From Trebouxia sp. TZW2008 (taxonomy: Eukaryota; Chlorophyta; Trebouxiophyceae; Trebouxiales; Trebouxiaceae): a DNA stretch of 64,000 nt. A program made the position numbers and the translations under genes. Position 1 is the first letter of the stretch. Each line of letters begins with the position of its first letter. The notes beneath the pieces were generated by a model. It saw nothing but the letters and a program-made list of their open reading frames with translations, made no database searches and was not told the origin of the DNA. Positions 45,418-57,400 of this stretch are shown here, piece by piece. The stretch spans positions 186,166-250,165 of the forward strand of contig BDIU01000216.1 of assembly GCA_002118135.1 (NCBI GenBank). Direction: 5' to 3'.

Positions 45418-48400
45418 ATGGCTACGCAGCCCGTACCTCGGCGCACCCTGAAGGTGAAGCTAGGAGGCAAAGTTATTACAGGTCCAGGTGTGCACCACAA
45501 ATTGGGGACTGCGTGCGACTTGCCAGCTGAGTTCAACTTGTATTTTTCAGCCCTGAAGCTGTTGAAAGCAAGCTGCTGCATTCCAGTGTTCGATGCTGCC
45601 TCATGCTCACACAGCACGATATTTGAGGATACCTATTGCACCTGAAAGTCAACACTACAGATCAGATCGCATCACATCACACCACAGCTCTGCACTTTTG
45701 ACTGTAGTTTCAGCATGCAATTCTGAAGGAATTCTGTGTATGCATGTAGGTGACCGAGCCTCAGACGCACAGCCTTCTGGTGAGACTCAGCAGACCACTT
45801 CAACAGAGACTGTGGACGCCCAGGCTGGTGCTATCAGTCCAACAGCCCATGCATGTGAGTCCCTGCTGCTTTGCAATTCAGCATCTGCAGAGCAGCCCAA
45901 ACACACGTCATGATAGGCATTGTTGCTGGATGCATGGCATACGCATGACGTATCAGACCAGAGCTTAAAGGGAGGCCACATGCTCCGGGCATGGTCATTT
46001 TGCAACAATTGCAGTGCAGCCTGCAATCAATGGCCACGGGCATCTCACTGCCCTGCCTGACGACTCTACCGTGCTGCATGCGCAAGCTCTCTGTTGCCCA
46101 GTATGCACATGCCAAAGCTTGCATGTGCACTGTCATGCCTTGCTGTCAGGTTCTGAGTTGCTCACCAGAGCCCAATTACGCAGTCACAGCCAATCAACCT
46201 TCAAAAGGCAGTGATTAAACGATCTAGCTTAGCTGCTAGGTGCACTTGGCGCAACTCCTGTCTTACCTTTCTAGAAATGGATCAACATTTGCCGACACAT
46301 GTTGTCACTTGCTCTGCAGTGGCTATACTGAGCAAGGTGGGGGTGGCAGGACTACCTGAGGGCCGCCAACTAATGCCTTCCCTACCCCCCACTTGGGCTA
46401 ACCTGAGGCAGCAACTGGCAGGTCAGCCAAGGGAAGGGCATTCTTCAAAGGACCTGCCCAATGGGCAGATCCCCAGTAGGCAAGTTCCCAATGGGCAGAT
46501 TCCCAGCAGGCCACTCCTCAATGGGCAGATCCCCAGTAGGCAGCTTCCTGACGGGCAGATGTCCGATAGGCAAAAGGTCAGCACAGCACAAGCTCCTGAT
46601 AGGCAGACAGGTGTGGTTTCGGCGCCACCAGCCAAGCAGACACAGGCCATCGAGCCTCACAAGCAGGCAGCACTAAAGGATGCTGCTACAAAGACAGCAG
46701 CGCCTGCCAAAGGAAAGGCCACTGCAGCTAAAGGGGCGCCCAGACAGGAAAAGGCAGATGCCAATGGGCAAGTCAGGCTGTCAGTGAAAGGCACTGGGGA
46801 CAAGGGAAAGGCAGATGCCACTGGGCAACCCAAGCCGGCATGGGGGGCTGCTCAGCCAGCCGCAGGTGCCACCAATGTAGCGGCTGCCAGGTCATATAAG
46901 GTACACAGCATCATGTTGCAGGCAACAAGTCAGTGTGATGGGTGCGGTGAATGTTTGTGGCAGGCTTGACAGTGAATGATTCATAGAAAGTACAGATGAG
47001 ACAACTCAACTCAACATCAAATTCTGTTTCTGTTCTGCTAGCATCTGCAAATTGATACACCCTGCACCATTGCAAACGGACACTAAGTCGGCTTATGAGT
47101 CTCATGCCATGCATCACAACCCAGCATTCCAAGTTGCCTGCAGAAAGCATGTCTGTAAGCTGTGTCATGTGATCACAAGATATGACTTGCAGAGGCTGAG
47201 GAAGTCGCCATCACCACCAGAGTCACAGCCTGCAGAGCGGCCTCTGCCCACCAAGCCAGATGTCACCATCCCCCTGCCCAAACAGGGAAAGGCAAAGCGG
47301 CCCCGCTTAGATGATGTTGTCCAGGGAGAAACATCTCAGGCTGCCAAGCCACAGCAGGCAGGCCAGCGTCAGCCTGCAGAACGGCCACTACCAAGTAAGC
47401 TAGACGCCACAGCCGCCCACTTAGACAAGGCCCAGGCAAAGTCAAAGCGCTCCCCCTCTAATGATGCCCCCAAGGGAGAGCCCCCCCAGGCTGCCAAGCC
47501 ACAGCAGAGGGAGCAGCATCAGCCTGCTGAGCGGCCACTGCCCACTCAGCCAAATATCAACGCTGCGCAGCCCAAACAGGCAAAGGCAAAGCCTGCGTCA
47601 GGTGATGCTGCCAAGGGACTAAGGACAGAGCAGTCACTGCCAACCAAGCCAGATGTCGCAGCAGCCCATTCTGACAAGGCTCAGGCAAAGCCAAAGTCCC
47701 CTCCATCAGATGATGCAGTCAAGGTGGAGGCCTCTAAGGCAGCACAGCCAAAGAAGGCAGAGTCCGATCTGCCGTTGAACGGCGCATCTTCATCACAAGG
47801 TCTGGCCTGGTCTGTTAGATGCCATGCTTATCTTGATATTTGCCCTGTGCTGAGCAGACTTGATATGCACAGCTGCAAGCTTGGCTTCCTTGCATGCCTG
47901 GATACTACTGCCATAGCATGTGAAGGCTCAGATACATCACCTGCATAAAAGGTGCTGTTCTGGGCATGTCAACAGTACACTTGTTGACAATTTCCCTGCG
48001 TTTTGTACTGTTGGGCATGTAGCTTGATGTTTGTGCTGCGCAGTTTCACGATATGCTCAATATGGCAACATGAGGTAAAGTGTAAATGGAGTCAGGAGTA
48101 CCTGCCTCTTGCTATGCAGATGCATATCTTCAATCTTCAAAATCTCCTTGAGATCTTTACTTCTTCACATTGAACTTGAACATTCTGCAAATGTTTTGCA
48201 GGTGCTGGTCAGCATTCCCAGGCAGGCTTGCCTTTGTCAGCTTCTGCAGGCGGCACAACAGCTGCTACTGAGCCAAACAGAGTCAGCTCTGCTGTGGTTG
48301 GCACTAAAGCTCAGGCACCTGCTGCTGACCATGTAGCTGCCAAGCTGCAGCCAAACAAGGCTGCAAAGGACAGCCTATCAGCTGCACCTCCAGCTGCACC

Positions 48401-51400
48401 GTCAGCAGCTCCAGCAGCAGCTGCAGAGGCAATTATGGCCCCAGTCACTAATTCTGGTGCAGCTGCAGAGGCATTTTTGGCCCCAGTCAGTGATTCCGGT
48501 GCAGCTGCAGTGCCATCTGCAGCAACTCACACAGATGCAGCGCAAGCACAGCCTGCCAAACCCAATGCAGCTGTCCTTCAGACCACCAACCCGCTGTACG
48601 AAGCTGTACAGACAGCAGATACTGGTCTCAAGCCTGTGACGCAGCCCATCCAAGCACAGGCAGAAGTGCCGATCACAGTCAGCAAGCCTTGGGCTCCTGC
48701 TGCAGTAAAGCCTGTTGCCAAGGAAGCTGCATCACAGGCGTCCAAGTTTGCACCACGCGTGCTCCGTGTCAACTCAGGCTCCAAAGCTGTACAGCCGTCA
48801 GCAGGGACCACTATGCCTACAGTGACAAAGTCTATGGCTGCAGCAACAGAGGCAGTGTCCCATGCTGCTGCGCCTGAAGCCCAACAGGCCAACCCCTCAG
48901 CACAACCTGCAGTGCCAATGGACATTGACCTGCCTTCAGACAACCGGCTAAAAAGCAGTATAGATGCGGGGCAAGGCCAGAACGCTCAGCTGATGGGCAA
49001 AGCTGATGCTGCTGAGCCAAACAGCATCGGTTCTCTACCTGTTCAAAGCCAAGGCATTCAGCTTGGCGACGCTGCTGACAGCAGCGCTCCTCAAGCAGGC
49101 AAAGCAGCAGAGCCCATTGCTGTTGCATCAGGCAAGCAGCCGGATGGTATAGCTGCTGCACCAGGCACAAGGGCAGAAGCTGCTGCTGCTGCTGAGTCAC
49201 AGGGCAGGGCAGAAGGCAAAGCAGCCATGGCTGTGGAGCAACCAGATGCTGCCAAGGCAGTATCACCAGTGGATGGACAGGGTCAGATTGCTGGTTCAGA
49301 CAGTGTTCCTGCACGCTCAAAGTCAGGCGATCAAGGCAAACCCAGAGGCAGCAGAACTGCTTCAGAGCAGGACATGCCTAGGGTGGCTCGAGGCGCAAGC
49401 AGTCAAGCTGTGAGCCAAGACAGGGGCAGAGGCCGGTAAGCCGCACCTCAAAGCTGAATGAGACACTGTGCTGCAGCTTGTTTGCTGTGAAAGGGAACAT
49501 CTGCCTTGAGCTCACAAATTGGCATGTCGTCAATTTGATTGATTTGAACATCGTCAACTCGTGAGCTGCAGCACAAGCTTGACAATGTGTATATTGCAAA
49601 AGCAGGCACCAAAGAAGCTCGTGCTGCAACTAAATTACATGTGTTGGGATTTGTCTAAATGTTGTCGCCATTGTTGAGCTTGTGGTGTTTTGCCCAGCAG
49701 CAGGCGTACCACCAGCCCTCAAGCCACAGGATCTCCACCTCACGCTCCTCTTCCTCACGCTCATCAGATCTGGGTTCAGATCTATGTCGTCATCCTTACA
49801 CGTCCATTGTGATCATCATTCAATTTGTGATGTTTGCAGAAGCGGGTGCTGGGATGTTTTCAGAGTCAGGCATACCAGCAGGCACTCGCAACAAGCTTAT
49901 GCTGCAAGCCATTGCAATCATTTCCATTGTTGCTTTCATTGCTGTATTCTGTAGAAGTAGGCGTTCAAGGGACCTCAGCGGCAGGCACACAAGCAGACCT
50001 TCCACCTCACACTCCTCTTCATCACGCTCATCAAGCTCAAGATCAGGATCTGTGTCATCATCTTTACATGGTTGTTGTGACCATCACTATTTCTCTACTG
50101 CAGTATTAGGCCTTCAAGGTCCCCCAGAGGCAGGCACACCAGCAGGCCTTCCAGCCGCAGGACCTCCACCTCAACTTCCTCTCCATCCAGCACGTATAGC
50201 TCCAGAGTCAATCTCATCATCATTCTTGATATCATCATTCAGCTTGCGCTGTGCTTTACAGGAGTAGGCGCTCAAGGTCTCCCAGAGGCAGGCAAACCAG
50301 CAGGCCTTCCAGCCGAAGGGCTTCCACCTCACACTCTTCTTCATCACGTTCATCAAGCTCTAGGTCAAGATCCCGGTCGTACGCCCGCCAGCGGTCACGG
50401 TCCCGTGAGCCGTCAAGGCCTCAGTCTCAGAGTTACAGGTCCCGTACTGGAAGCAGAGACAGGTCAACTTTTCAATCTGTGCTGCTTTCAATTAGCACCA
50501 TTTCCACTGTACAGTACAGCCAAATTTGAACATGATTTGGTATATGTCATGTGCTGAAGGATGTGTATCATCTATGCATCTTTCAAAGCATTGCTAGATG
50601 CAATATGCATGGCCAAATCGCTGATGTCCACACCATGCTAGCCATGATCAGCCATTCAAGCTCTGTAAGTTTGTCATTGCGTCACCAGACGTGCAACATG
50701 ACATACTGAATGACATGTCATGACGTTGCTATGCTACAGGTGAGTGTAACTCAGCTTCAGTGCTGAGCAGTGTCCAGCCGGTCAAGTCTAACTTGATCAA
50801 GTATGCAATGATGCTTGCTGCAACTGTTTGTGCCACTTGCAGGCGGGGACATGACAGGGAAAATACACGAGACAACGATAGAGGCAGGGCAGGTAGCAGG
50901 CAGCCCTACAACAGTAGGGGCTCCAGGCAGGAGCCAAGGGATGTCAGGAAGGACTCCCGCAGTGGCCAGAATGACAGGACAAGGGACAGGGATTCCAGAC
51001 GATCAAGAGATAGGGGCTCCAGACGGTCACCTGAAAGACGGGATAGGGCTGCAAGGCAAGTTGACATGCAATCATAGCCACATTGCATCTGAATACGATA
51101 TGTAGAAATGCATGAAGTTACCACAGCAGGACAAGGCAAAGTGCAAGATATAATGAAGGATGAAAGACAAAGCATGCCATTTCAAAGATGTGTCCCTTGT
51201 CTTGGGTGAATGCTTAACAATTATGATTACAAGGCAATGTGCAAGCAAGCCAGGACTTATACCCCACACCTAGCCCTGTGCTGGCATGTGTGACTGTAAA
51301 CATCATAATCCAACTGTTATTGTGATCATTTTTATTGCTGTTGTTACATTTCAGGATGTGAGATGAAAGCTGTATGTGTTGCTCACAGGGGATCAAAGCG

Positions 51401-54400
51401 GTCCCCAGAACGCAGAGACAGGGATCACAAACAGACCCCTCAGGACCCAGCCCAAAACAAGGGCAGGGCCAGCAGCAAACAGCCCTCTGTTGAAGAGCAG
51501 AAGGACTACCCTGTCAATGACCAAGGCATTGTGGTCTCTCCTGAAAATATGGCACGAGCACGAGACCGTAGGCAGATCAGGAATGTCGAGGGACAGTGGG
51601 TCAAGCCTGAAGATAGTGGTACAGCCCTTTTGCTCTGCTTTGCTGAACACGCTTGACTGCCTGCATGAGTTGATCATAGCATGCACATGTGGAGTCATAG
51701 TAGGTGTTCCAAGCACAACTTTGCTGTCATAAACACAACACTTGTTTATCATAGCAACAAGCAAGCATGCAGTCATACAGTCATGGTCACTGTTGCAGCG
51801 GCAAATTGGTGTCATGAAATTGTTGAGGTCACACAAAGGTTGCAGCAGACTACTCAACAAACAGAACGCCTTCTGAATGCAAGATGATGCTGACAGCGTT
51901 GAGGAGCTGCTGACCTTGTTGCATGCAATCGGCTCAGTCTGTATCTGTGCTGCTTCAGTGCATAGGAAGCGGATGACCTTGTCGGCTGTTTTGCACTATA
52001 ACTGCATCATGCTGTGGGCAGAAGCTGTATGTGCCTGTTAAAACCTGGACTCATGCCTGTGGCATGTGCCCCGCTGCACATTGCAATCAGTAGATTCAAC
52101 CAAACAGCCCTCTGCTGTGCAGGTTTGCTAGGCTCAGTGCCCAGTCAGGACAAGCTGAAGCAGGAAGCCTCGGCCCCTGTCAGCACTCCAGCCGCTAGCT
52201 CTGCTGAAACCACTGCAGCTGTGGGTCCAACCAAAGAGCAGGCAAGGGCAGCAGCCACAGCTACGGCACCCAAGGCCACAGCCAGGAATGCCCCTTTGAT
52301 CTCGCCTTATGCCCTGCCAAACAGGAAATTCCCCTCTCCTCCAGCATCAGCCACAGCTCCAAAGCCTCAAGAGAAACTGTCAGCAGTACCATCTGCTACA
52401 GCAACAGAGCCGGTGGCCAAGCTCCCACCGCCCACAGGTGTGGCCGCCACTGCTGGTGCCAGGAAGGTGCCACTGTCCAGTCAAGCAGGTGTAGTGGCAG
52501 TGTCACCACCACTGCCCAGTCCAGTCGCCCCAGCTGCGGCAGCAGCAGCTCAGCCCTTAACATTGGCTCCTATATCTTCTGCCAAGCCGGCCGACCCACC
52601 TCAGCCCACAGCTGCCACAGCTGGCACGCCAGTCACCACTGCTGCCTTGTCAGTGCCTATGTCCACAGCCAGCCCCCCTGCTGCTGAGAATGGTGATGCC
52701 CAATCACCTGCTGATGCTGAACAACCTACTGTAGACATCTACTCCCCTATCAGAGCCCCTCCTGCAGCAGCCCCCACCCCCGCTTCCTTACCCCCCATGG
52801 CCAGCCTGCCCACCCCTCAGCTCAACCCCTTACCCCCCAACCCACAGCAGCCGCCAGGCCATGCCACAGCTGCAGCGCAGTATGCCACAGCTGATCAGGT
52901 GGCAGCGTGGCAGCAGCACCAGGCCTATCAAGGTTACTATGGTGCAGCATACCCCTATGCTGACCCAAATGCTGCTCTTGCATACTCACAGACGCAGCCC
53001 TACGCCATGCCTGTGTACAGCATGGGGGTGCCAGGGCCTCAGCCACCCCCAGGGGTGCCTCCACCCCGGCCCCCACCCCTGGGCCCCAACAGTCCCCCTC
53101 CTAGAGGTCCTGCAGCAGCCAAGCTGCCTTCTGCAAAGCCTACCGCAGCACTGAACTTGAACCCCTCACCTCCCGCTGCAGACTCGGCCCCGCCCGCCTC
53201 TTCTGCAATGCCTTCCAACCATGCACCTGCTGTAGCTGGTATGTGTCAAACCCGTGTGCTTTGTCAGTTCAATGCAGCAGTGCATCCTGAAGTGATGTTG
53301 CGCTTCCAACCATTCGCCTGCTGTAGCTGGTATGTGTCACACTCATCTGCTGGACATGTCAGCTCAATGCATCAGCGCAGCTTGAAACGCTGTTGCGCCA
53401 GCGACTACGCACCTGCTGCAGCGGGAATGTATGACGCTCATGTGCTGTATCTGTCAGTCCTATGCACCAGTGCAGCTTTGAGTGTTATTGCACCCGACAT
53501 GAAGATGTGCATCAGCTCAACATTGTGGCCGTTGCTGCGTCGGTGTAGCCTGTCTTTTGATTCCTCTATAGACTCTGCTACATGTGCACAGCCCATCTGA
53601 CATACTCGTCACCCCATGTGTCAGTTGGCAGCATGTAAGATATAGCACCGGCCTGTGTTATGCCAAAAGATGATCTCTTGTCAAATGCAAAGGTGCAACC
53701 CGCATTTACTCAGTTCAGCTGCTGCTGCAGGAGTGCCTCTGAGCTCATCTAATAGCATTGGCAGGGCAGGGCAGAATGGCGCCAGGGCTGGTCTGGAGCA
53801 GCCCCAGGGCAGCTCTGTCAGGCCAGGGCAGAAGGGACTCAGGGCAGATCCAGCACAGCCCCAGGACAGATTGAAACAGCCCTTGGCCCCTAGTCGCCAA
53901 AGAAGCGCAAGTCCAGAAGCTGAAAGACGGCGCAAAGTTCAGCAGCATGATAGGTTGAGCCCTGAAGCTGAAAGGAGGCGAAAAGCGCATGAAAGGGAAA
54001 ACAGGAGCTTAAGCCCAGAAGCTGAAAGGAGGCGGAAGGCGCATCAGCAAAACAGTAGGAGCCTCAGCCCAGAAGCTGTAAGGAGGCGGAAAGAACATGC
54101 AGAAAACAGCAGAAGCCTAAGCCCAGAAGCCGAAAGAAGGCGAAAAGCGCATGAGAAGGCCAACAGGTCAGGCCGGGACTCAGCACGATCTGACAACAGC
54201 AGTGAGGCAGTGCCAGGCCAGAATCGCAACAGCCCTAGGGCACTTGCACCTTCAAGGCTAGGACCAGGCAGGGAGATGAATACACAGATGGCTGCAACCC
54301 AGGACGCTGCCAGGCCAAGCAAGAAGCGCACGCAGCGGGTAAGAAACCAAAGGAATGTCAAAATGCTGTGCAGCACGCTGTGCATCCTTACGGGCTTTTC

Positions 54401-57400
54401 AAGCTACAGAAGCCAAATCGCTGAATCAGTGCGACGCAGCAGATTCATGGGATGCCTCAACTGACACACTGACCAGCAGCGCTGCTGTTACATGACTTTG
54501 GTGAAGTCCCCACATGCTGCCAACCAGCAGTAGCAACAATCACATCAGCCACCTCATCATTCACATTGATACAGATACAGTAATTTCTCTTTGTAAAGAC
54601 TGCTTTGGTCAAGAACATTGTCCTTACATTGATTGTCCTTACTTGGAGGGACCACTGCAGTCAGAATCTAGTGATTGGTTTCCACTTGCATTGTCCTTAC
54701 ATCGAGAATGTCCTTACACCGAGTGTTCTTACAAAGAAGAAGCTGTACTTGGGTGCAAGCATACCATCTCACCGTTCACGCTGATTCAGGATGTTGGCGG
54801 TGGATCTGGGAGTCAGGGCAGCAGGCACAGCCCAGCAGCTGGCAGTGAGTCCCCAGCCAAGAGGCTCAAGACCGCCCCTTCTGGGCAGCCCCTGCAGCCA
54901 GGCCCAGGTCAGTCAAGCTGCCCTGCCTTGCACACTCTTGTCAATTGCCATGGGCTAATGTCCATGCATCATGCTGCCTGTGCCCCAGACTTCACTCACC
55001 CATGGTGTTCCATTGCATCTACCATTTTGCCTGTTGCCAAAAGAGCTGTCGCATTTAGATTGCTCATGCCATGATGACACAGTTTTGGCTTGTTTGTCAC
55101 GCAGTGATCTGCCTGCTGCATCTCTGCATGTTTCTTCATATCTGACAGCTGCAGTGCAGTTACATCAGGACATAGTCTGGCAAACAGAGGAATCCTGATC
55201 AGCTAGAACAACTATTTTGCCATGCGGAAGCTAAGGCTCAATCGTGCTTGTGAATCGTCTCGCATCCTTGTCAACTGCTTTGATTCACTGATTGTGACCC
55301 ACATTGCAACACACAAGCCACTGGCACCCCAATATGAAACCTATTTGTCATGTACATGATCATCTGAATTGAACGGCGCCCTTCTATCTGATGACAAGGG
55401 TTTTCTGCAGAGTCTAATCAGCCTCAGCCCCAGAGGGGCCGCCCAGGCAAGCCCAACCAGGCTCGATCTATTTCTTCTGTGACTTCAATGACCATGAATT
55501 CATGTTTTTCTATCTGATGACAGATCATTTCTGCAGAGTCAAACCAGCCTCAGCCCCAGAGGGCTCCCCACAGCAACCCCAATCAGGCTCAGATGCTTGC
55601 CGAGAGCCCAACCTACTTGGCCACTCAAGCAGAGCAGCTCATGCAGCAGGCTCTGGCTTGTGGAAGGGACGCCAGCCATGCACCCGTTGCACAGGCTGTG
55701 CAGCTGGCAATCCAGGCCTGCACTGTCTACATGCACCAGGCTGCGGTGCTAAGGGAGAAGAACCTCTCTGTGCACGTCAGGTATGGCGTCTATGCAAGTG
55801 AAACGGTGTTTGCCCATGCACTCACTGCACAGGCTGTGCAGCTGGCGATCCAGGCTTGCACTGTGTACCTACACCAGGCCGCCGTGCTTAGGGAGAGGAA
55901 CCTCTCTGTAGACGTCAGATATGGTGTCTGAACCAGGCAAGAAGTTCCCGTGTTCACGCACCCACTGGTCAGGCTGTGCAGCTGGCAATGCAGGCCTGCA
56001 CTGTGTACATACACCAGGCTGCGGGGCTCAGGGAGAAGAACCTCTTGGTAGACGTCAGGTATGCTATCTGTGCCAGCCAATCCAGGCCTGTCTTGCGTAG
56101 CTGTAGCAGGCTTGAGCATGTGAAAGGGACGCCACTTATGCACCCACTGCATCGATTGAACTCTCTCTGTACACTTCCAGGTTGATTGTTTGTCACCCCA
56201 AAACCCTTGGTTAACAAGGGTTCCGCCGTGCGCCTCTGTTCTTTTCAACAGAAAAGAAGCAGAGCTCTCTCATGAGCTTTTGCTTGTGGAGAAAAGGTCT
56301 ACACAAAGGACATATACCGTGATGTCCACTGAGCTGGACAAGCACAGTACTGCTTGGCACAAAGCGCATACCTGACATTCACAGACAAGTTCCTCTCCCT
56401 GAGCACAGCAGCCTGGACCTGGCTGGCCCTGCTGTGCTCAGGGAGAGGAAGTTGTCTGTGGATGTCAGGTATGCTGCTTGTGCCAAGCAATACTGCCCAG
56501 GCTGTGCAATTGGCAATACAGACCTGTACTGTGTACCTGCACCAGCCTGCTGTGTTGAGGGGAGAAGAACTTGTCTGTGGACGTCAGGTGCTTTTTTTGT
56601 GCCAGCCATGCACCAAGTCCCCAGGCTGTGCAGTTGGCAACTCAAGACGTGCCGTGTGTATCTGCACCAGGCCGCTGCTTTGGCGGGTCCTGGGCTGCTT
56701 TTGGGCTCAAGCGTTCCATGGCGCCCTACCCAGGCATTTATCTTTCTGATCTGCGTCTGCAATATGCCAGGGGAGCCTTAGCCCCAGCAGATGGGCACTG
56801 CAGAGCTTGTTCTGTATTTGCTGGCATGCAACCATTCTGGGTGTCATCTGACCTTGCATTCAGGAAAGCGTAAAACTGTCCTGATGCTGACAGAATTGCT
56901 GCAAGGTGATTGGCTTTTGCACAGATTACTGGAGTGCCTGAGAGCCGCTGTCCAGAGCTGTGAGCAGACACTGCATATGCACAAGGACGCTGACACAGCG
57001 CTGTAAAGTGATTCCTTGTTTTTCACAGGTTGCTGGAGTGCTTGAGAGCCGCTGTTCAGAGCTGTGAGCAGACACTACATATGCACAAGGACGCTGACAT
57101 AGTGCTGCAAACTGATTCCGTGTTTTGCACAGGTTGCTGGAGTGCTTGAGAGCCGCTGTTCAGAGCTGTGAGCAGACTCTGCGCATGCATAAGGAAGCGT
57201 GCAGCAGCCCTGACAACAGCAGCAAGAACCCCTTGCATGCCTTGGGCTTGACGGTGCTCATGCAAAGCATGCTTAGCGCTGCCTCCTTGCAGTATGCAGA
57301 GGTGAGGATGCCTTCTCTCCTCAACCTGCCTTGCCAATGAATGGTTTTGGCCTGGGCCCGTATTAGTACAGGCATGCATGTCATGCTATTTGGGTGCATA

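Noticed and set aside
46423..46660. Minus-strand repetitive frames (LPTGDLPI-type units)
   Set aside because: Antisense shadows of the NGQIPSR repeat in exon 46275-46900.
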